From the NCBI GenBank assembly GCA_946886325.1, contig CAMPIK010000046.1:1-10367 (forward strand): a DNA stretch of 10,367 nt, given 5' to 3'. The DNA comes from an uncultured Shinella sp. (GTDB lineage: Bacteria > Pseudomonadota > Alphaproteobacteria > Rhizobiales > Rhizobiaceae). Of the stretch, positions 1-8,174 are shown piece after piece. The notes under the pieces were generated by a model. The model ran no database searches and was not told the origin of the DNA. It was given only the letters and a program-made list of their open reading frames with translations. How positions within the stretch are numbered: position 1 is the first letter of the stretch; each line of letters opens with the position of its first letter. The translations under genes and the position numbers were made by a program.

Positions 1-44
1 GGCCGACCGGTTGCGGGATCGCCCGCCACGCGCTATCCCAAGGC

Positions 45-1214
45 ATGAGCAAACGCCCTGCCGAGTCCCCCGCGCACTTGCCGATCGCCGGAGAGGAGCA
101 TGCGCGGCTGACCGTCGATCTCGGCAATCTCGCGGAAAACTGGCGCTTCATGGCGCGAAAGTCGGGTTCTGCCCGCACCGCGGCCGTGCTCAAGGCGGAT
201 GCCTACGGGACGGGGCTCGTCCCGGCGGCACGCACCTTCCAGGCGGCCGGCGCACGCGACTTCTTCGTGGCGACACCCGCCGAAGGCGTCCTGTTGCGCC
301 CGATCGTGCCGGATGGCCGCATCTTCGTGCTCTCAGGCATGTGGGCCGGGTCCGAACGGCTGTTCTTCGAAAACGACCTCGTGCCCGTCATCGCATCGGA
401 AGAACAGCTCGCCATCTTCATGGCCGCGGTTTCCGAGCGCGATGATCACCCCTGCGCGCTCCAGGTCGATACCGGCATGAACCGGCTCGGCCTGTCGATC
501 CAGGAAGCCCATGCGCTCGCCAACGACCCCGTGCGGCCGGCGAGCTTCTCGCCGGTGCTGATCCTCAGCCACCTCGCCTGCGCCGACGATGCGATGCATC
601 CGATGAACCGGATGCAGCTCGACCGCTTCCGCGCGGTAATCGCCGGTTTCGACGGTATCGAGGCGAGCCTTGCCAATTCCGCCGGCGTCTTCCTCGGCGA
701 GGATTTCCACTTCTCGCTCACCCGGCCCGGCATCTCGCTCTATGGCGGTTCCGCCGTCAACGGCATGGCAAATCCGATGCGTCCGGTGGTGACCGCCGAG
801 GCCCGCATCCTCCAGGTCCGCCATGCGCGCTCCGGCGAAAGCGTCAGCTACGGCGCCGCCGAGGTTCTCACCCGCGACAGCCGCATCGCCGTCGTCGCCA
901 TCGGCTATGCGGACGGCTACCTGCGCAGCCTGTCGGGCGCCGGCGTGCCCTTGCGGCAGACCGGCCTTTCGGGCGCCAAGGGCGTGCTGCATGGCCATGA
1001 AGTGCCGCTGATCGGCCGCGTGACGATGGACCTCACGCATTTCGACGTGACCGACGTGCCGGCGGGCCTTGCCCGCGCCGGCGACTTCATCGAACTTTTC
1101 GGCCCGAACATGCCGATCGAGACCGTGGCCCGCGCCGGCGGCACGATCGACTACGCGATGCTGACGGCTGCGGGACGGCGCTATGCCCGCCACTATGTCG
1201 AGCCGAAGCGGTAG
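45..1214 (+). CDS. alr: Alanine racemase
   Basis: PLP-dependent enzyme that interconverts L- and D-alanine in the cytoplasm, supplying D-alanine for peptidoglycan. The 389-residue product has the normal family length. The cofactor lysine is K50 in the signature AVLKADAYGTG, at the start of the alpha/beta barrel. The second catalytic base is Y269 in SVSYGAAE, near the start of the C-terminal beta domain, followed by AIGYADGY. An MNRLG motif in the middle of the protein is also typical. The chosen ATG gives a 20-residue lead before the conserved RLTVDLGNLAENW; the ribosome site is weak (AAGG almost abutting the ATG), so a different start is possible. No upstream gene is visible in the first 44 bases. 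In rhizobia dnaB commonly precedes alr, from memory. It is followed after 48 bases by parD. Confidence 0.95.
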   Translation: MSKRPAESPAHLPIAGEEHARLTVDLGNLAENWRFMARKSGSARTAAVLKADAYGTGLVPAARTFQAAGARDFFVATPAEGVLLRPIVPDGRIFVLSGMWAGSERLFFENDLVPVIASEEQLAIFMAAVSERDDHPCALQVDTGMNRLGLSIQEAHALANDPVRPASFSPVLILSHLACADDAMHPMNRMQLDRFRAVIAGFDGIEASLANSAGVFLGEDFHFSLTRPGISLYGGSAVNGMANPMRPVVTAEARILQVRHARSGESVSYGAAEVLTRDSRIAVVAIGYADGYLRSLSGAGVPLRQTGLSGAKGVLHGHEVPLIGRVTMDLTHFDVTDVPAGLARAGDFIELFGPNMPIETVARAGGTIDYAMLTAAGRRYARHYVEPKR

Positions 1215-1238
1215 GAACTGTTCGCACCCTGTGCTAAT

Positions 1239-1258
1239 ATCTCCGCGAGATCGGAGAT
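1239..1258 (+). promoter_or_regulatory. Palindrome over the parD ribosome site, candidate ParD operator
   Basis: Perfect inverted repeat with arms ATCTCCG (1239-1245) and CGGAGAT (1252-1258) and a 6-base spacer. The right arm contains the parD Shine-Dalgarno GGAG (1253-1256). A -10-like TAATAT lies at 1235-1240, overlapping the left arm; no good -35 is seen. Ribbon-helix-helix ParD proteins normally repress their own promoter at such palindromes, so this is the natural operator candidate. As RNA it would be a hairpin hiding the ribosome site. Confidence 0.45.
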
Positions 1259-1262
1259 CCCC

Positions 1263-1574
1263 ATGGGCGACAACATCAAGAAATCCGTCGTGCTCAGCGC
1301 GCATTTCGACGACTTCATCGACCGGCAGATTGCCTCCGGCCGCTTCAACAATGCCAGCGAGGTCGTCCGCGCCGGCCTTCGATTGCTGGAGCGCGACGAG
1401 AGCGAACTGGAGGAACTGCGGCGGCTGATCAAGGAAGGCGATGACGACATTGCCGCGGGGCGCGTCTATACCTATTCATCGGCGCAGGAATTGCTGGACG
1501 ATATAAAGTCGCAAAGCGAGGGGAACAGGAATGAGACGACGGAAGCTCGTTCTGTCCGCGCAGGCAAGAGCTGA
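1263..1574 (+). CDS. parD: ParD-type antitoxin (ribbon-helix-helix)
   Basis: Antitoxin of a type II toxin-antitoxin pair. The N-terminal half (about residues 5-50, KKSVVLSAHFDDFID followed by ASGRFNNASEVVRAGLRLLE) is the classic ParD/CopG-like ribbon-helix-helix segment that dimerises and binds its own promoter. The charged C-terminal half (about 50-103) would be the disordered part that wraps the toxin. The start is supported by GGAG six bases upstream. It overlaps the toxin gene by 44 bases in another frame, so the last 14 or so residues (rich in E, T, R) are encoded over the start of parE. At 103 residues it is slightly longer than many ParD proteins. It is embedded between two housekeeping genes, which suggests insertion. 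Assigned by family resemblance only. Confidence 0.88.
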   Translation: MGDNIKKSVVLSAHFDDFIDRQIASGRFNNASEVVRAGLRLLERDESELEELRRLIKEGDDDIAAGRVYTYSSAQELLDDIKSQSEGNRNETTEARSVRAGKS

Positions 1575-1844
1575 CCTTCGTCAAATCCATGCCTATCTCG
1601 CAGAACGCAATCCGCGCGCTGCCGACAGTTTCGTGCTGGACCTCTACAAGAAGATGCACAGCATTGCCGAGCTTGGACTTTCGGGCACATCCCGAGACCA
1701 GCTTCAGCCTGGCCTCAGGGCTATTTCGCATCGAGAGCGGACGGTCTATTTCCGGGTGAACGATTCTCAAACTCACGTCGTCCGCGTCCTGCACGGACGC
1801 CAGAACCTCACGACGGACGACTTTCCGGAAAGCGACGACACCTG

Positions 1845-1845
<1 letters not shown>
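1531..1845 (+). CDS. parE: ParE-type toxin (RelE/ParE superfamily)
   Basis: Small basic toxin of 104 residues. It shows the ParE pattern: LVLSAQARADLRQIHAYL at the N-terminus, a PGLR motif, the strand YFRVND, and VVRVLHGRQ near the C-terminus. ParE toxins typically poison DNA gyrase, but this superfamily includes members with other targets, so the target is inferred. The ATG is preceded by a purine-rich site (GAGGGGAACAGG). The stop TGA at 1843-1845 shares its A with the ATG of radA, so translation is probably coupled to radA. Codon use differs from the neighbours: AGA, CGA, CAA, GTT and AGT codons appear near its start, in contrast to the strongly C/G-ending codons of alr and radA. This fits an acquired module. 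Confidence 0.88.
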
Positions 1846-3248
<1,403 letters not shown>

Positions 3249-3252
3249 CGGG

Positions 3253-3269
3253 CATTCGCCCCCCGAATG
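3253..3269 (+). repeat. Small hairpin just after radA
   Basis: Arms CATTCG (3253-3258) and CGAATG (3264-3269) enclose five C residues, four bases after the radA stop. There is no T-run after it, so it is not a standard intrinsic terminator. The rest of the 150-base radA-cvpA gap shows no gene and no convincing promoter. Confidence 0.3.
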
Positions 3270-3398
3270 TGGCAAACGATTGTGGAAACAGTTTCACGCC
3301 GATGATCCGATCTGAGACGCTCGCGATCCCATCGGCTATGGTGCCGGCGGTCGCGGCGACCGGGTCAGAAGGCTTTCCAGGTCTGGAGTAGGACGAAT

Positions 3399-4004
3399 AT
3401 GCCCATCACAATTCTCGACGGTATCGTCATCGGCGTTGCCCTGTTCTCCGCCGTGCTTGCGATGGTGCGCGGCTTTTCGCGCGAGGTGCTGTCGGTGGCG
3501 AGCTGGGTGGGTGCCGCTGCGGCCGCCTACTTCCTCTATCCGTTACTGCTGCCCTATGCGAAGGACTATACGACGAGCGACACCGTCGCGATTGTCGGTT
3601 CGGCGGCCGCCGTGTTCATCCTGGCGCTGATCGTCATCTCCTTCATCACCATGCGCATCGCCGACTTCATCATCGACAGCCGTATCGGCGCGCTCGACCG
3701 CACGCTCGGCTTCCTGTTCGGCGCCGCGCGCGGCGTGCTGATCGTCGTCGTCGCCATGCTGTTCTTCAACTGGCTCGTGCCGATCGCGCAGCAGCCCGTC
3801 TGGGTCACCGGCGCGAAATCGAAGCCGCTGCTCGACAATCTGGGTTCGAAGCTGATCGCTCTCCTGCCGGAAGACGCCGACGCGACCATTCTCGACCGCC
3901 TGCGCGGCAAGTCCGTCACGGGCGACGAGGCGGCACCGGAAGAACTGGGCACCGACGGGGCCGATCCGGCGCCCGCCGAAGAGGTTCCGGCAACGAACGG
4001 TTGA
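3399..4004 (+). CDS. cvpA: CvpA family inner membrane protein
   Basis: Integral membrane protein of 201 residues in the CvpA family, named for colicin V production in E. coli; its molecular role is not settled, though a cell envelope role is often proposed. Four hydrophobic segments are visible at about residues 5-22, 30-50, 62-90 and 105-126. Family signatures are the DGIVIGVALFSAVLAMVRGF opening and SRIGALDRTLGFLFGAARG before the last segment. The C-terminal 40 residues are acidic and rich in Pro and Ala (TDGADPAPAEEVPATNG), probably a disordered cytoplasmic tail. The start has GGAG or AGGA upstream (3385-3393). Being upstream of purF is a classic arrangement in proteobacteria, where cvpA and purF are often co-transcribed; here a 311-base leader separates them. 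Confidence 0.93.
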   Translation: MPITILDGIVIGVALFSAVLAMVRGFSREVLSVASWVGAAAAAYFLYPLLLPYAKDYTTSDTVAIVGSAAAVFILALIVISFITMRIADFIIDSRIGALDRTLGFLFGAARGVLIVVVAMLFFNWLVPIAQQPVWVTGAKSKPLLDNLGSKLIALLPEDADATILDRLRGKSVTGDEAAPEELGTDGADPAPAEEVPATNG

Positions 4005-4315
4005 GGCCGTGGGACGCCGCCTCCGGCAGAATTCGGGAGAGCGGACGGTCTCGCATTTTGATACAGTGAAACACTTGCCACCGAAGGCCGCCTTCGGTGG
4101 CAATGCCGTTAGAGCGTACACATATAGGTGTGACCAGGGTGACGACCGGCAAACGGGCTCATAGCTGCAACGGATCGGCGACGTTCGGGCGATTTCCGCC
4201 AGGAATGCCTGCGCCGGCCGTACGGCAGACGCCCGGATTGCTTGGCAGACCGATCCTCCGGCACCACTCGATCTCCAGACCCCAGAACCCGACCCGAGAA
4301 AAGGCGTTTTGAGCA
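4005..4315 (+). other. cvpA-purF intergenic region (311 bases)
   Basis: No convincing gene. It contains a strong inverted repeat (4075-4103), then an AT-rich spot with CATATAGG (4121-4128) inside the near-palindrome ACACATATAGGTGT (12 of 14 positions symmetric). This spot could be a -10 region or an operator for purF, but no -35 of good quality pairs with it. The remaining bases up to the purF ATG show no obvious riboswitch or strong ribosome site. A 71-codon open frame here (4097-4312) has no recognisable protein character. Confidence 0.5.
4075..4103 (+). terminator. Perfect 14-base inverted repeat, probable cvpA terminator or purF attenuator
   Basis: Arms TTGCCACCGAAGGC (4075-4088) and GCCTTCGGTGGCAA (4090-4103) are exact reverse complements around one C. 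RNA would form a 13-base-pair stem with a three-base loop. It starts 70 bases after cvpA. There is no U-run after it, so classic intrinsic termination is unproven; a Rho-independent-like stop, an mRNA-end stabiliser or an attenuator in the purF leader are all possible. Confidence 0.5.
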
Positions 4316-5812
4316 ATGAGCGACTTCCAGTTCCCCGTTCGTCATTCCGACGATGACCTCGACGGCGATACGCTGCACGAGGAATGCGGCGTCTTCGGCA
4401 TTCTCGGCCATCCGGACGCCGCCGCGCTGACGGCGCTCGGCCTGCATGCGCTGCAACACCGGGGACAGGAAGCGGCCGGCATCGTCACCTTCGACGGCCA
4501 GCAGTTCCATACCGAAAAGCGCATGGGGCTCGTCGGCGACCACTATACCGACCCGGCGACGCTGGCAAAGCTGCCGGGCTTCGTCTCCATCGGCCACACG
4601 CGCTATTCGACCACGGGCGAAGTGGCGCTGCGCAACGTCCAGCCGCTCTTCGCCGAACTGGAAGTCGGCGGCATCGCGGTTGCCCATAACGGCAATTTCA
4701 CCAACGGCCTGACGCTGCGCCGGCAGATCATCGCCGGCGGCGCCATCTGTCAGTCGACGTCGGATACCGAGGTTGTGCTCCATCTCGTCGCGCGCTCGCG
4801 CTACACCTCCACCACCGACCGCTTCATCGACGCGATCCGGCAGATGGAAGGCGGCTATTCGATGCTCGCCGTCACCCGCACCAAGCTGATCGCCGCGCGC
4901 GACCCGACCGGTATCCGCCCGCTCGTCATGGGTGACCTCGACGGCCGGCCGATCTTCTGCTCCGAAACCTGCGCGCTCGACATCATCGGTGCCAAGTACG
5001 TTCGCGACGTCGAGAACGGCGAGGTCATCATCTGCGAGATCCAGCCGGACGGCTCGATCGCGATCGAGGCGCGCAAGTCCGCAAACCCGCAGCCCGAGCG
5101 GCTCTGCCTGTTCGAATATGTCTATTTCGCCCGGCCGGATTCGGTCGTCGGCGGACGCAGCGTCTACGTGGCGCGCAAGAACATGGGCATCAATCTCGCC
5201 AAGGAAGCGCCCGTCGAGGGCGATGTCGTCGTTCCCGTGCCTGATGGCGGCACGCCGGCGGCCCTCGGCTTTGCGCAGGAAAGCGGCATTCCCTTCGAAT
5301 ACGGCATCATCCGCAACCATTATGTCGGGCGCACCTTCATCGAGCCGACGCAGCAGATCCGCGCTTTCGGCGTAAAGCTGAAACATTCGGCCAATCGCGC
5401 GATGATCGAGGGCAAGCGGGTCATCCTCGTCGATGATTCCATCGTGCGCGGCACGACCTCGCTGAAGATCGTGCAGATGATCCGCGATGCCGGCGCCAAG
5501 GAAGTGCATATCCGCGTCGCAAGCCCGATGATCTTCTATCCGGACTTCTACGGCATCGACACGCCGGACCGGGAGAAGCTGCTCGCCAACCAGTATGACA
5601 GCCTGGACGCGATGTGCCGCTATATCGGCGCCGATTCGCTCGCCTTCCTGTCGATCGACGGGCTCTACCGCGCCGTCGGCGGCGTCGAGCGCAATCCGGC
5701 CCGCCCGCAGTTCACCGACCACTATTTCACCGGCGACTATCCGACGCGCCTGCTTGACAAGGACGGCGAGACGATGGGACGGAAGGTCTCGGTAATGGCG
5801 AGCAACGGATAA
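4316..5812 (+). CDS. purF: Amidophosphoribosyltransferase
   Basis: First committed step of purine synthesis: PRPP plus glutamine gives 5-phosphoribosylamine. The N-terminal Ntn glutaminase domain has its nucleophile at C24 in HEECGVFGI, after a propeptide of 23 residues that should be cleaved; the other glutaminase landmarks LQHRGQE, GHTRYSTTG, HNGNFTN and STSDTEV are present. The C-terminal phosphoribosyltransferase domain has the PRPP motif VILVDDSIVRGTT at 369-381. Length (498) is normal. Compared with the B. subtilis type, only the cysteine in CLFEYVYFARPDS is kept: the HPCFYGID cysteine is D here (YPDFYGID) and the late CxxC pair is missing, so a 4Fe-4S cluster is not expected. It ends in tandem stops (TAATAA). 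The SDR gene begins 11 bases later. Confidence 0.97.
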   Translation: MSDFQFPVRHSDDDLDGDTLHEECGVFGILGHPDAAALTALGLHALQHRGQEAAGIVTFDGQQFHTEKRMGLVGDHYTDPATLAKLPGFVSIGHTRYSTTGEVALRNVQPLFAELEVGGIAVAHNGNFTNGLTLRRQIIAGGAICQSTSDTEVVLHLVARSRYTSTTDRFIDAIRQMEGGYSMLAVTRTKLIAARDPTGIRPLVMGDLDGRPIFCSETCALDIIGAKYVRDVENGEVIICEIQPDGSIAIEARKSANPQPERLCLFEYVYFARPDSVVGGRSVYVARKNMGINLAKEAPVEGDVVVPVPDGGTPAALGFAQESGIPFEYGIIRNHYVGRTFIEPTQQIRAFGVKLKHSANRAMIEGKRVILVDDSIVRGTTSLKIVQMIRDAGAKEVHIRVASPMIFYPDFYGIDTPDREKLLANQYDSLDAMCRYIGADSLAFLSIDGLYRAVGGVERNPARPQFTDHYFTGDYPTRLLDKDGETMGRKVSVMASNG

Positions 5813-5823
5813 TAACAGACAGC

Positions 5824-6564
5824 ATGAGCATCGACCTCAAGGACCGCATCGCGCTGGTCACCGGCGCATCGCGCGGGATCGGCTATTTCACCGCCCTCGA
5901 ACTGGCAAAGGCCGGCGCCCATGTGATCGCCTGCGCCCGCACCGTCGGCGGGCTCGAGGAACTGGACGATGCGATCAAGGCGGTCGGCGGCACGGCGACG
6001 CTGGTTCCCTTCGACCTCGCCGACATGGCAGCGATCGACAAGCTCGGCGGCTCGATCTTCGAACGCTGGGGCAAGCTTGATATCCTGATGGCGAATGCCG
6101 GCGTACTCGGCACGATCTCGCCGATCGGCCATGTCGAGGCCAAGGTCTTCGAGAAGGTGATGACGATCAACGTCACCGCGACCTGGCGGCTGATCCGCTC
6201 GGTGGAGCCGCTGCTGTTGAAGTCGGATGCGGGCCGCGCGATCGTGCTGTCATCCAGCGCCGCGCACAAGTGCAAGCCCTTCTGGGGCCCCTACTCCGCC
6301 TCCAAGGCCGCCGTCGAAGCGCTGGCGCGCACCTGGGCCGGAGAAACGCAGCGCATGCCGCTTCGGATCGTTTCCGTCGATCCGGGCGCGACGCGCACGG
6401 CGATGCGCGCGCAGGCGATCCCCGGCGAGGACCCGTCCACCGTTCCCCACCCGTCCGAGGTTGCGCAGGCGCTGATGCCGCTCTTCGGGCCGGATCTCAC
6501 GGAAACGGGCAAACTCTTCATCGTGCGTGAAAACAAGCTGGTCGACTACCGGCTGCCGGAATAG
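5824..6564 (+). CDS. Short-chain dehydrogenase/reductase (SDR)
   Basis: Classical SDR oxidoreductase of 246 residues with a Rossmann fold. Visible motifs are the dinucleotide-binding TGASRGIG (13-20), NAG (91-93), the catalytic serine S144 in VLSSSAAH, and the catalytic YSASK with Y157 and K161. The later VDPGATRT segment (substrate/cofactor loop) is also typical. The substrate cannot be told from sequence; R17 after the first Gly/Ser and the absence of an acidic residue directly after the second strand would allow NADP(H), but this is weak. The gene begins 11 bases after purF with no good ribosome site, so it is likely translated from the same transcript. I recall the same purF-SDR pairing in other rhizobia. 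It converges with marR across a 22-base gap. Confidence 0.93.
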   Translation: MSIDLKDRIALVTGASRGIGYFTALELAKAGAHVIACARTVGGLEELDDAIKAVGGTATLVPFDLADMAAIDKLGGSIFERWGKLDILMANAGVLGTISPIGHVEAKVFEKVMTINVTATWRLIRSVEPLLLKSDAGRAIVLSSSAAHKCKPFWGPYSASKAAVEALARTWAGETQRMPLRIVSVDPGATRTAMRAQAIPGEDPSTVPHPSEVAQALMPLFGPDLTETGKLFIVRENKLVDYRLPE

Positions 6565-6586
6565 CAGCAACCCGCGGCGGTCCCCG

Positions 6587-7060
6587 TCAGGCGGTGCGGT
6601 CGGTCGATCCGCCGCACCAGTCCTTGCAGCTTCGGGATATATTGGCGCCGACGATCTCGAGCGCCCGCAGCATCCGGCGCATCTCGGCCTCGTCGAGACC
6701 ACGAAGAAAATCGCCGCGCAGGTCATGGGCCAGGCGGTTGACCGCGCTCGCCGCCTCGAGCCCCTTCTCCGTCATGACGATGCGCTTGGCGCGACGATCG
6801 CCATCGACGGGACGCCGTTCGATGAAACCCTGCTTCTCCATGCCGTCGAGCAGCCGCACCAGCGTCGGCGTCTCGATATCGAGTTCCTCGGCCAGTTCGC
6901 GCTGGTTGAGCGTGTCGTTGCGGCTCAGCACGAAGAGCGCGCTGGCGCGCGAGAACGTCAGGCCGCTCTCCTTGACGCGCGCATCGAACAGCGCCTTCAT
7001 CTTCCGGTTCACGCGCGACAGTTCGTCGAGGATCACTTCGCTGACGGGCAGGTCATTCAT
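6587..7060 (-). CDS. MarR family transcriptional regulator
   Basis: DNA-binding regulator of 157 residues. The winged helix-turn-helix spans about residues 50-100: LNQRELAEELDIETPTLVRL is the helix-turn-helix, with the recognition helix at about 63-74, and DGDRRAKRIVMTEKG is the beta wing with the conserved D-x-R-R pattern (D88, R89, R90). Flanking helices at 5-45 and 105-140 form the dimer interface. The C-terminus has two cysteines (SCKDWCGG) that might respond to oxidation, which is speculative. The ligand is unknown. The start is chosen because the coding signal begins there; only a weak GCCGATGAA lies upstream. A near-perfect palindrome 11 bases before the ATG is a likely self-operator. 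It is convergent with the SDR gene, so the two need not share control. Confidence 0.92.
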   Translation of the reverse strand: MNDLPVSEVILDELSRVNRKMKALFDARVKESGLTFSRASALFVLSRNDTLNQRELAEELDIETPTLVRLLDGMEKQGFIERRPVDGDRRAKRIVMTEKGLEAASAVNRLAHDLRGDFLRGLDEAEMRRMLRALEIVGANISRSCKDWCGGSTDRTA

Positions 7061-7070
7061 TTCATCGGCC

Positions 7071-7098
7071 GTATATGATTAGCACACTAACGATATAC
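7071..7098 (-). promoter_or_regulatory. Palindromic operator upstream of marR
   Basis: Inverted repeat with arms GTATATgaTTAG (7071-7082) and CTAAcgATATAC (7087-7098) around CACA. Ten of twelve arm positions are complementary. The core TTAG-n4-CTAA is of the kind bound by MarR dimers. It ends 10 bases from the marR ATG, so it lies in the promoter/leader of that gene and no other gene starts nearby. Autorepression is therefore the simplest reading. Which hexamers form the promoter is unclear. Confidence 0.6.
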
Positions 7099-7195
7099 AG
7101 CGTCTGTAGCCCAGGGGCGACAGACCCTCAAGCCGGCAATCTTCAACCGACAGTCAGAATTTCGTGATGGCTCGGCCGGTTCGCCGGCACGCGGT

Positions 7196-8059
7196 TCAAG
7201 GCTTGTGGCCATCCGGCGTGTCGTCGTGGGGGAAATCATTGTCCATGACGCCTTCGGGCGCCGTCCATTCGCCGTATTTCCGCTTCCAGGCATGGGCGCC
7301 GAACGGCAGCGTGGCAAGGTAGCCGACGACGGTCACGACCATGGTCTCCCAGGTGAAGCTCATCAGCGTCGCGACATAGATCACGACGAACAGGATGACC
7401 GGCAGCACGAGATCGCGGCGGATGCGGCTTCCCTCAGACTTTCCGGACCAGACCGGCAGGCGGCTGACCAGCAGGAAGCCGATGACGACCGTGTAGGCCG
7501 AGGCAATGAAGGCGAAGGGAGCGCTCGGCGCGAGCCCGAGGAAACCGACATAGACCGGCAGCAGCACCAGCATGGCACCCGCCGGCGCCGGCACGCCGAC
7601 GAAATATTCCGACTGCCAGGAGGCCTTCGTCTCGCGCTCGGCCATGACGTTGAAGCGCGCCAGCCTGAGCCCGGCCGCAATCGCGTAGATCAGGGCGGCG
7701 ATCCAGCCGAAGGAACGGGCCTGATCGAGGATGAAGACATAGAGCACGAGAGCCGGCGCGACGCCGAAATTGACGATGTCGGCCAGCGAATCCATCTGCG
7801 CGCCGAATTTCGACGTCGCCTTCAGGAGCCGCGCGACGCGGCCGTCGATGCCATCGAGGAAGGCAGCGAGCAGAACCATGCCGACGGCGAGCTCGTAGCG
7901 GTTCTCGAAGGCGAGCCGTATGCCCGTCAGGCCGGCACAGATGGCCAGAACCGTGATCATGTTGGGCACGATCAGCCGCAACGGGATCTCACGCAGGCGC
8001 GGCCCTCTCGCCTCCTCGTTCGGGCCATTCGGTTCGTAGGGCGGGAAAGGCGTTTCCAT
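7196..8059 (-). CDS. pssA: CDP-diacylglycerol-serine O-phosphatidyltransferase (phosphatidylserine synthase)
   Basis: Inner membrane enzyme that joins CDP-diacylglycerol and serine to give phosphatidylserine, the precursor of phosphatidylethanolamine. From the chosen start (METPFPPYEPN) it is 287 residues. The CDP-alcohol phosphotransferase motif DG-x2-AR-x8-G-x3-D-x3-D is complete: D72, G73, A76, R77, G86, D90 and D94. Hydrophobic segments follow at several places, including around residues 30-65, 100-125 and 150-230. An in-frame ATG at 8132-8134 would add 25 residues, but those are translated from a heptamer repeat (AYCLLP), so I reject it. The start has only a GCGAGAAGAG purine stretch. 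It lies downstream of psd on the same strand, and the two act in consecutive steps, probably in one transcript. Confidence 0.95.
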   Translation of the reverse strand: METPFPPYEPNGPNEEARGPRLREIPLRLIVPNMITVLAICAGLTGIRLAFENRYELAVGMVLLAAFLDGIDGRVARLLKATSKFGAQMDSLADIVNFGVAPALVLYVFILDQARSFGWIAALIYAIAAGLRLARFNVMAERETKASWQSEYFVGVPAPAGAMLVLLPVYVGFLGLAPSAPFAFIASAYTVVIGFLLVSRLPVWSGKSEGSRIRRDLVLPVILFVVIYVATLMSFTWETMVVTVVGYLATLPFGAHAWKRKYGEWTAPEGVMDNDFPHDDTPDGHKP

Positions 8060-8099
8060 CTCTTCTCGCTTCGTTCGAGTCGTCTGCAGCGTTTTGGCA

Positions 8100-8170
8100 G
8101 GCAGTAGGCAGTAGGCAGTAAGATGGTCCGACAATCTCGGAAGGCAACAGCCTATTGCCTATTGCCTAAC
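8100..8170. repeat. Facing heptamer repeats between psd and pssA
   Basis: Three tandem GGCAGTA units (8100-8120) face two GCCTATT units plus GCCTAAC (8150-8170). Positions 8100-8116 and 8150-8166 are inverted copies differing at only two sites. In + strand RNA both differences are G-U pairs, giving a 17-base stem; in - strand RNA, the psd-pssA direction, they are A-C mismatches. Such short tandem units are familiar to me from rhizobial intergenic regions, but I cannot name the family. Confidence 0.7.
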
Positions 8171-8174
8171 TCCA

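Noticed and set aside
3349..3361. Palindrome GGTCGC-G-GCGACC before cvpA
   Set aside because: The stem would need a one-base loop and there is no T-run; likely chance in GC-rich DNA.
4097..4312. 71-codon open frame in the purF leader
   Set aside because: No ribosome site, no family features, and it overlaps the strong inverted repeat.
4109..5722. - strand 537-codon open frame
   Set aside because: Antisense shadow of purF with D/R/A-rich composition and no recognisable domain.
7175..7188. Short GCCGG-TTCG-CCGGC hairpin after pssA
   Set aside because: Stable tetraloop stem but no T-run on either strand; not enough to call a terminator.
8060..8134. N-terminal extension of pssA to an ATG at 8134
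   Set aside because: The added residues translate a tandem heptamer repeat and precede the typical N-terminus.
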